Shown here piece by piece: positions 43,264 to 49,138 of a stretch of 49,138 nt of DNA (position 1 is the first letter of the stretch; each line of letters begins with the position of its first letter). The stretch spans positions 1 to 49,138 of the forward strand of contig JAFGIE010000145.1 in the NCBI GenBank assembly GCA_016929775.1, read 5' to 3'. Made by a program: the position numbers and the translations under genes. Source of the stretch: Anaerolineae bacterium. Its GTDB lineage: Bacteria; Chloroflexota; Anaerolineae; JAFGEY01. The notes beneath the pieces are model-generated. The model made no database searches and was not told the origin of the DNA. It saw only the letters and a list, made by a program, of their open reading frames with translations.

Positions 43264-43911
43264 CTATCCCGAGACGAGTTCGTACCACAGCATCTGGGTC
43301 TTTTCCAGCACCTCTTCTGTCGCGGCATCCGGGTCGTCCTCAAAGCCGGGCAGGCTCAGGATGCGGCGAAAGAGCGCCGCGATGCTGAGATCGAGGGGAC
43401 GCACGTCGGGGTAGACCTTGGAGAGCACATCGGCGATCGTATCCGGGTCACTCCAGTGTAGGGGAACGACCTCGTCCAGCTCGCAGGCCAATGAGTCGGC
43501 CTCAAGTTCGTCCCCGACCAGCTCGGTGGCCTTTTCCATGTCCCCTTGCCGCCGGTAATAGTCTGCCAGCGCCATCTTGAGCGCATCCGCAGCCAAGACT
43601 GAGCAATGCATCTTGACGGCGGGCAGGCCATCCAGGGCATCGGCGATCGCGCGGTTCGAGAGCTGCAGCGCATCCTCGATCTTGGCGCCTTTGATCAGCT
43701 CGGTTGCCATCGAGCTGGTCGCGATGGCGGCGCCACAGCCAAACGTCCGGAACTTGACGTCGGTGATGGTATCTCCATCGATCTTGACCGACATTTCCAT
43801 CATATCGCCGCACACGGGGTTGCCGACGGTGCCGACGCCATCTGCGTCTTCGATCACGCCGACATTGCGCGGGTTTGTAAAGTGGTCGATCACTTTTTCG
43901 CTGTACTTCAT
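43264..43911 (-). CDS. iscU: IscU/NifU-type Fe-S scaffold fused to an IscX-like domain
   Basis: 215 residues from ATG 43911 (AGGAGATCG upstream). Residues 1-120 are a complete IscU/NifU-N scaffold: VIDHFTNPRN, Cys34 with Asp36 (NPVCGD), Cys59 (TFGCGAAIA) and Cys103 (KMHCSVLAADA). After an acidic linker, residues 151-212 match IscX: LHWSDPDTIADVL, YPDV, P172, LPGFEDDPDAATEEVLEK and MLWYE, with its W-[ST]-D, YPD, DDP and LE...W pattern. IscX normally is a separate, iron- and IscS-binding regulator. No iscS, iscA or fdx is nearby. The fusion would put scaffold and regulator in one polypeptide. Confidence 0.9.
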   Translation of the reverse strand: MKYSEKVIDHFTNPRNVGVIEDADGVGTVGNPVCGDMMEMSVKIDGDTITDVKFRTFGCGAAIATSSMATELIKGAKIEDALQLSNRAIADALDGLPAVKMHCSVLAADALKMALADYYRRQGDMEKATELVGDELEADSLACELDEVVPLHWSDPDTIADVLSKVYPDVRPLDLSIAALFRRILSLPGFEDDPDAATEEVLEKTQMLWYELVSG

Positions 43912-43994
43912 GGTCGATCTCCTGCACAAAACGCCGTTCACAGGGGACGGGCTGGGCGCAGGTCCCCAGGCATGGCGGAAGCAAACGTGCAACC

Positions 43995-44023
43995 ATTGTA
44001 CCATTCTCTCACTGCTTTTGCAA
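43995..44023 (-). promoter_or_regulatory. Promoter for the IscU-IscX gene
   Basis: On the minus strand TTGCAA (44023-44018), 17 bp, TACAAT (44000-43995). It gives a leader of about 77 nt before the ATG. No IscR-like site is evident by eye. Confidence 0.75.
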
Positions 44024-44051
44024 GACTGTCCCAACTTGCCATAAGCATGAG

Positions 44052-44080
44052 TTGCGCTTGTCCGGATTGCGTGGTATACT
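44052..44080 (+). promoter_or_regulatory. Promoter for the LCP gene
   Basis: TTGCGC (44052-44057), 17 bp, TATACT (44075-44080). Transcription is expected from about 44087, only about 10 nt ahead of the ATG at 44097, so the message would be nearly leaderless. Confidence 0.7.
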
Positions 44081-44096
44081 TTTCAAACATACATGG

Positions 44097-45224
44097 ATGC
44101 TTGATGTGGATACCCCACCTACGGACGAGAAACTGGGCAAAGAGGAAAGGATCCTGCTCTACTTCCTGGGGGGCGCTGGCCTGCTCGCGTGGGTCATTGC
44201 GGCATCGTTCCTGGTGAACGGCAGTGTCGTCCCCAAGGACGTGATCGTAGCCAACCCGCTGCTGCGCCAAGTATGGGCGGCGGGCGGGCCCTCTTTGCTC
44301 CTGCCTGCGACCCCCACGGCGGCGCCCTCAGCCACCCCGACCGCGACTGCCACACCCACATCCACACCCACGCCTACGCTGACGCCGACGCCCACGCAGA
44401 TCCCGTCCGGCGCTCCCATGCTGCCCATCGACGGCGATATTCAAGTCATCGCCCTGCTGGGCATCGACGAGGAGCGGGATGCCACGCTCTGGCGGACCGA
44501 CTCGATCATCCTTGCCTTTGTAGATCGCAAGCAGAGACGCCTCTCGCTGTTGTCGCTCCCGCGCGATCTGTGGGTGCGGATTCCCGGATATCAGAGCAAC
44601 CGCATCAACACGGTAGACTGCCTGGGGGAGCGGACCAAGTACCCGGGGGGCGGGCCTGCGCTGCTGGACCAGACGCTCCGTCTGAATCTGGGCGTGCCGA
44701 TGCACCACTATGTGCGGATCGACTTTGCGGGCTTTGTGCGCATGATCGATGCCTTGGGCGGCATCACGGTAGACGTCAAGCACCCGCTCACCGACCGCTT
44801 CCCTGACCCCGACGACCCCACCAAAAGAGTGCGCCGCACGCTGCCCGTTGGTCCCGCGTACATGGACGGACAGATGGCGCTAACCTACAGCCGCTCGCGC
44901 ATCACGACGAACGACTTTGACCGCTCGGCGCGCCAGCAGCAGGTCCTGTTCGCTGTGTGGCGCAAGGCGCTCTCGCTGGATGCGATCAAGCATGCGCCGC
45001 AGCTGTGGCAAGAGTTCAGCGGGTCGTTCGAGACCGATCTCTCCGTGACCGAGGTGTTGGGGCTGGTCTACTTTGCCCAGGGGATCGACCTGGATGAGGT
45101 CCGATCGGCGCAGGTGGACGGCAAGCAGACGCGCTCGTGGACGACTCCTGGGGGGGCGCAGGTCCTGCTACCGGACACAGCGCTGATCCAGAAGCGGATC
45201 GCCGAGCTTCTCCTGCTCGAGTAG
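44097..45224 (+). CDS. LytR-CpsA-Psr family cell-envelope protein
   Basis: 375 residues from ATG 44097. The frame is open further upstream but that would cross the promoter. A membrane helix (LLYFLGGAGLLAWVIAASFLV), a Pro/Thr-rich linker (about 70-105) and an LCP domain follow, with LLGIDEERDATLWRTDSIIL, SLPRDLWVRIPGY and LTYSRSRITTNDFDRSARQQQV. The family attaches glycopolymers from polyprenyl carriers to cell wall or protein. There is no Shine-Dalgarno at this start, and the leader is very short. Confidence 0.9.
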   Translation: MLDVDTPPTDEKLGKEERILLYFLGGAGLLAWVIAASFLVNGSVVPKDVIVANPLLRQVWAAGGPSLLLPATPTAAPSATPTATATPTSTPTPTLTPTPTQIPSGAPMLPIDGDIQVIALLGIDEERDATLWRTDSIILAFVDRKQRRLSLLSLPRDLWVRIPGYQSNRINTVDCLGERTKYPGGGPALLDQTLRLNLGVPMHHYVRIDFAGFVRMIDALGGITVDVKHPLTDRFPDPDDPTKRVRRTLPVGPAYMDGQMALTYSRSRITTNDFDRSARQQQVLFAVWRKALSLDAIKHAPQLWQEFSGSFETDLSVTEVLGLVYFAQGIDLDEVRSAQVDGKQTRSWTTPGGAQVLLPDTALIQKRIAELLLLE

Positions 45225-45303
45225 GAGGGACGCAGCACTCGCAGAGGGCCTCGGGGACCGGCTCCTCCGCACCAGGTCTTGTCCCTTTGCCGTGCGTGCT
45301 GCG

Positions 45304-45942
45304 CTACGACGTGAGGAACGGGTTTCCCCGGCGCTCGGCGCCGATCGTGGTTGCGGGCCCATGCCCCGGATAGACGACCGTGCTGTCGGGCAGGGCAAAG
45401 AGCTGCTGCCTGATGCTGGCTTGAAGCGCGGACCAACTGCCGCCCGGGAGATCGCTCCGACCGACGCCCCGCTGAAAGAGCACATCCCCCACAAAGACGA
45501 TGCCCGCCTCCTGGCAGTGCAGGCTGATGCTCCCTGGGGAGTGACCGGGCGTGTGCAGGACGTGGAGGACTGCCGACCCGAGCGACAGCGCGTCCCCGGC
45601 GTCGACCAGGCGATCGGGCGCCGGGCTGGAGACGGGGGCAAACCCAAACAGGCTGGCGCCGCCGCCGGCAGCCAGCAGCGGCGCAGCCTGTGCGTGGGCG
45701 ACCAGCTCTACGGGCGCTTCCTGTGTCTCCCGCAGGCCCTGGAGCGTGGCGGCATTGGCCATGATGTGGTCAAAGTGGGCGTGCGTGTCGATCACGTAGC
45801 GGATCGTGAACAGGCGCGCCACATCGAGGATGCGCGCTGCTTCGGCGCCCGGATCGATGATCGCGCCCACGCCGCCGACGTGCTCCCCGATCACGTAGCA
45901 GTTGGTGCCCAGTGCCCCAACGGTGAGGGTCTTGACGATCAT
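45304..45942 (-). CDS. Metallo-beta-lactamase fold hydrolase (glyoxalase II-like)
   Basis: 212 residues. The zinc motif is THAHFDH with His54, His56, Asp58 and His59, followed by HTPGHSPGS and VFVGDVLF and a final YPGHGPATT. It is short for classical glyoxalase II and fits the YcbL-like group that hydrolyses thioesters of uncertain identity. It starts 15 bp after folD and is the last gene of the fchA-folD unit. Confidence 0.9.
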   Translation of the reverse strand: MIVKTLTVGALGTNCYVIGEHVGGVGAIIDPGAEAARILDVARLFTIRYVIDTHAHFDHIMANAATLQGLRETQEAPVELVAHAQAAPLLAAGGGASLFGFAPVSSPAPDRLVDAGDALSLGSAVLHVLHTPGHSPGSISLHCQEAGIVFVGDVLFQRGVGRSDLPGGSWSALQASIRQQLFALPDSTVVYPGHGPATTIGAERRGNPFLTS

Positions 45943-45957
45943 GTCGCGCGGCGTGCG

Positions 45958-46842
45958 CTAGGGTGCGCCAGCTTGGCGGGTCGCGGCTTCGAGCACGTTG
46001 CGCATCAGCATCACGTTGGTCATCGGTCCCGTTCCGCCCGGCACGGGAGTGATCATGCCGGCGACGCCGACGACGTCGTCATAGTCGACATCGCCGCACA
46101 TGTTGCCATTCTCGAAATTGACGCCAAAGTCGATCACCACGGCGCCCGGCTTGACCCAGCCCGCCTTCACCATCTTGGCGCGACCGACCGCTACGCAGAG
46201 CACATCGGCCTGCCGGCACACCGCAGCCAAGTCGGCAGTGCGCGAGTGGCAGAGAGTGACGGTGGCGTTCTCGCGCAGCAGCAGGAGCGCCATGGGCTTG
46301 CCCACGATGTTGGACCTGCCGAGGACGACCGCCGTGCGTCCCTCGAGGGCCACGCCGTAGCGCTTGAGCATCTCGAGGCCCCCGGCGGGCGTGGCAGGCA
46401 CAAAGAAGGGCCCGACGCCGGCAGGGCGCCCCGCGGGCGCGACCTGGGCGAGACGACCCGCGTTGAGCGGGTGAACGCCATCTACGTCCTTCTCGGGGGA
46501 GAGCGCAGCCTTGATCGCTGCCTCGTCGATGCCCTTGGGCAGAGGTTCCTGGACCATGATCCCGTGCACGCTATCGTCGGCGTTGAGCGCGCTGACGGCA
46601 GCCACGATCTCGTCCTGCGTGGCTGACTCGGGCAGGATGTGCGGTACGAACCCCATGCCCCGCGCCGCAAAGCCGCGCTCGATGACCCGCGCATAGCTGA
46701 CAGACGCCGGGTCCTCACCGGCGCGGACCAGGGCGATGGTCGGCGTGATCGATGTGCGCTCGACAAAGGCGGCAACCTGTGCGTCCAGCTCGCCGCGCAA
46801 GGTCTTGGATAGTTCGCGTCCATCCAGTATCGTCGCTGCCAT
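45958..46842 (-). CDS. folD: FolD-like methylenetetrahydrofolate dehydrogenase lacking the cyclohydrolase lysine
   Basis: 294 residues from ATG 46842 (GGGAGG upstream). The N-terminal catalytic domain has Tyr50, Gln98 (GIMVQEPLP) and Asp121 (KDVDGVHP), and the Rossmann part has VVLGRSNIVGKP and PVPGGTGPMT. In E. coli FolD, Tyr50 is followed by Lys54, which is needed for the cyclohydrolase step; here position 54 is Ile (SYARVIERG). The usual VQLPLP is VQEPLP. The dehydrogenase residues remain, so this is probably a mono-functional dehydrogenase. It sits 13 bp after fchA, whose product could supply the cyclohydrolase step. Confidence 0.94.
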   Translation of the reverse strand: MAATILDGRELSKTLRGELDAQVAAFVERTSITPTIALVRAGEDPASVSYARVIERGFAARGMGFVPHILPESATQDEIVAAVSALNADDSVHGIMVQEPLPKGIDEAAIKAALSPEKDVDGVHPLNAGRLAQVAPAGRPAGVGPFFVPATPAGGLEMLKRYGVALEGRTAVVLGRSNIVGKPMALLLLRENATVTLCHSRTADLAAVCRQADVLCVAVGRAKMVKAGWVKPGAVVIDFGVNFENGNMCGDVDYDDVVGVAGMITPVPGGTGPMTNVMLMRNVLEAATRQAGAP

Positions 46843-46855
46843 GTGGTGTGCCTCC

Positions 46856-47488
46856 CTACAGCTTTTCCACGACCAGGTCATAGATCTGGTCTTTGAGTTC
46901 CGGCTTGCCTGCCAGGAGCCCGTCCAACTGGGATCGCATCTCACCCGCAAAGGCCTGGTCCTTGATGGCGTTGATGTTGATGATCACATTGAGCGCCGCA
47001 CTGCGCAGACCGGCTTCGGCCATCAACGCAGCCACGCCGGCGTCGCTCACGGCATAGATGTTGCCCATCTCGGCGGCGGGCGTGCACAGGTCGAGGACCT
47101 GGCAGCATGCCTCGGCGACTTGCATGGGCACGACCGTGGCCTTCTTGAGCGCATCCTGGATCGCTGCGGAGCGCGCGGCTTTACGCTCGTCCGTGTCGTG
47201 GGGCAAGCGGTAGGCCTCGGACACACCGGTGTACGCCTTGACGTCCGCCTCGAGCAAGTCGGTGAGCCTGAGCCGTAGCGCCTCCGACTGCTCGACGAGG
47301 GCTGCGATCTGCTCCTCGACGTCGGCGTACTTTTTCTTGCCCAAGGTCAGATTGCAGACCATGCTCACCAGTGCGGCGCCTAGGGCGCCAGACAGGGCGG
47401 CGACGCTGCCCCCGCCGGGCGCCGGGGCTGAACTGGATAGGGCATCGAGGAACGCAACGAGGGTCTTGTCCGTCAGCTTTTCGCTCAT
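46856..47488 (-). CDS. fchA: FchA-type methenyltetrahydrofolate cyclohydrolase/cyclodeaminase
   Basis: 210 residues. The formiminotransferase-cyclodeaminase family signature is APAPGGGSVAALSGALGAAL at about 22-41, with VCNLTLGKKKY and a helical C-terminus. Members that stand alone act as methenyl-H4folate cyclohydrolase in one-carbon metabolism or as formimino-H4folate cyclodeaminase. The folD neighbour favours the former. AAAGGAGG precedes the ATG. First gene of the fchA-folD-hydrolase unit. Confidence 0.92.
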   Translation of the reverse strand: MSEKLTDKTLVAFLDALSSSAPAPGGGSVAALSGALGAALVSMVCNLTLGKKKYADVEEQIAALVEQSEALRLRLTDLLEADVKAYTGVSEAYRLPHDTDERKAARSAAIQDALKKATVVPMQVAEACCQVLDLCTPAAEMGNIYAVSDAGVAALMAEAGLRSAALNVIININAIKDQAFAGEMRSQLDGLLAGKPELKDQIYDLVVEKL

Positions 47489-47544
47489 CGGGCCTCCTTT
47501 GGCTACCGGGTCAAGTGCGATGCGCGGCTATGTGAGGTGTCCCT

Positions 47545-47572
47545 ATGATACCACATGATCGTGGGGCTGCAA
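47545..47572 (-). promoter_or_regulatory. Promoter for fchA-folD
   Basis: On the minus strand TTGCAG (47572-47567), 16 bp, TATCAT (47550-47545) with an extended TGG before the -10. It lies about 57 nt ahead of fchA. Confidence 0.55.
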
Positions 47573-47615
47573 AGTGAGCGGATCGGGGTGCGCAAAGCGC
47601 ATCACGCCCGAGATC

Positions 47616-47653
47616 AAAAACGGGGCCCTGCGCTGTGGGTGCGCGGGGCCCCG
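47616..47653 (-). terminator. Rho-independent terminator of the sigma factor gene
   Basis: A 13-bp stem (47621-47633 with 47641-47653, one G-U pair) is followed on the minus strand by TTTTTG. It starts 16 nt after the sigma-factor stop and isolates that gene from fchA. Confidence 0.95.
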
Positions 47654-47668
47654 ATGGTATGTGGGGGG

Positions 47669-48688
<1,020 letters not shown>

Positions 48689-48739
48689 CGTGTCATCTCA
48701 CCCCAAGGGGGATGTGTGGGTGAATTGAAGTCATTAAAC

Positions 48740-48767
48740 ATTATAACGCACTTTTTGTGAAAATCAA
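48740..48767 (-). promoter_or_regulatory. Promoter for the sigma factor gene
   Basis: On the minus strand TTGATT (48767-48762), 16 bp, TATAAT (48745-48740), about 50 nt ahead of the ATG. Confidence 0.65.
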
Positions 48768-48835
48768 GGCAAATTCACGCTATCTTCACGTCCGGGGGTG
48801 CTTGACGGTCTCTGGCAGGCGCGCGGGAATGACAC

Positions 48836-48863
48836 TTGACAAATCGGCGAAAACGGCTATACT
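48836..48863 (+). promoter_or_regulatory. Upstream promoter of the tRNA unit (P1)
   Basis: TTGACA (48836-48841), 16 bp, TATACT (48858-48863). It lies about 80 nt ahead of tRNA-Thr, in tandem with P2. Confidence 0.75.
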
Positions 48864-48901
48864 TCAGTCACCTGAGCATCTGTGAAGGGTGTGTCAGCAA
48901 C

Positions 48902-48930
48902 TTGACGCGCGGCGGCTTTCCGGGTATAAT
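48902..48930 (+). promoter_or_regulatory. Proximal promoter of the tRNA unit (P2)
   Basis: TTGACG (48902-48907), 17 bp, TATAAT (48925-48930). The start near 48937 is 8 nt before the tRNA-Thr 5' end, which is typical for tRNA genes. Confidence 0.9.
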
Positions 48931-48944
48931 CTCAAGTCCGTGAA

Positions 48945-49017
48945 GCCGGCGTAGCTCAAACGGCAGAGCATCCGCCTTGTAAGCGGACGGTTACGGGTTC
49001 AATTCCTGTCGCCGGCT
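48945..49017 (+). tRNA. tRNA-Thr (anticodon TGT)
   Basis: 73 nt. The acceptor stem GCCGGCG pairs with CGCCGGC. The D-arm is GCTC/GAGC, the anticodon stem is TCCGC/GCGGA with loop CTTGTAA, giving anticodon TGT, which reads ACA. The T-loop is TTCAATT. CCA is not encoded. Confidence 0.95.
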
Positions 49018-49055
49018 CTGTGTACAAAGGTGCATTCACAGGTGTACAGGGCTAT

Positions 49056-49137
49056 GGGCAGGTACCCAAGTGGCCAAAGGGGGCTGACTGTAAATCAGCT
49101 GGCACAGCCTTCAGTGGTTCGAATCCGCTCCTGCCCA
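49056..49137 (+). tRNA. tRNA-Tyr (anticodon GTA)
   Basis: 82 nt. The acceptor stem GGGCAGG pairs with CCTGCCC, with discriminator A at 49137. The anticodon stem GCTGA/TCAGC encloses CTGTAAA, giving anticodon GTA. A long variable arm follows, as in bacterial tRNA-Tyr. The window ends one base after the discriminator, so an encoded CCA cannot be judged. It lies 38 nt after tRNA-Thr, probably in the same transcript. Confidence 0.95.
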
Positions 49138-49138
49138 C

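Overview
The window is GC-rich bacterial chromosome with dense, mostly co-directional gene blocks, a full housekeeping complement and no phage, insertion sequence or CRISPR array. The gene content fits a Chloroflexota-type (Anaerolineae-like) bacterium: CdaA/YbbR c-di-AMP synthesis, a c-di-AMP riboswitch, proline/threonine-rich linkers in exported proteins, a separate FchA beside FolD, an LCP protein, and a DUF58/transglutaminase pair. This placement is inference from gene families; no 16S rRNA gene is present.

Layout. 1-228: tandem repeats and hairpins. 229-2778 (-): enolase and a BioD-like/DRTGG protein, the latter driven from a promoter whose -35 overlaps that of a divergent small gene (2941, +). 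3363-5069 (-): the rRNA methyltransferase RlmI, preceded by a c-di-AMP riboswitch that leads into an unannotated 53-codon gene with its own terminator. 5190-8944 (+): DUF58 protein and a TgpA-like membrane transglutaminase. 8933-9497 (+): a structured RNA candidate with promoter and terminator, then a small zinc-ribbon protein. 9707-12855 (+): HflX and ProS. 23842-12865 (-): a long block of argF, a TPR protein, cdaA, ybbR, der, a THUMP methyltransferase and a two-subunit molybdenum oxidoreductase. 24055-26785 (-): a small membrane protein and two Opp/Dpp-type ATPases without permeases. 27301-37998 (+): nine tightly coupled genes for a surface glycoconjugate (nucleotidyltransferase-like, B12-radical SAM, two methyltransferases, FG-GAP lipoprotein, anchored protein, GT39-like transferase, flippase, O-antigen-ligase-like protein). 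41842-38023 (-): sensor kinase, lgt, membrane glycoside hydrolase. 43911-41985 (-): an IscU-IscX fusion, a 101-residue unknown, and a SagB-type oxidoreductase. 44097 (+): LytR-CpsA-Psr protein. 47488-45304 (-): fchA, folD, metallo-beta-lactamase hydrolase. 48688-47669 (-): primary-type sigma factor. 48945-49137 (+): tRNA-Thr and tRNA-Tyr.

Main points. (1) A well-conserved c-di-AMP riboswitch controls a 53-residue protein of unknown function, and the c-di-AMP synthase is in the same window. (2) An IscU scaffold is fused to an IscX-like domain. (3) FolD has lost the cyclohydrolase lysine (Ile54) and sits directly downstream of FchA, suggesting the two folate reactions are split between two enzymes. 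(4) A candidate structured RNA lies between the transglutaminase and zinc-ribbon genes. (5) The 10.7-kb glycoconjugate cluster has an unusual combination of genes.
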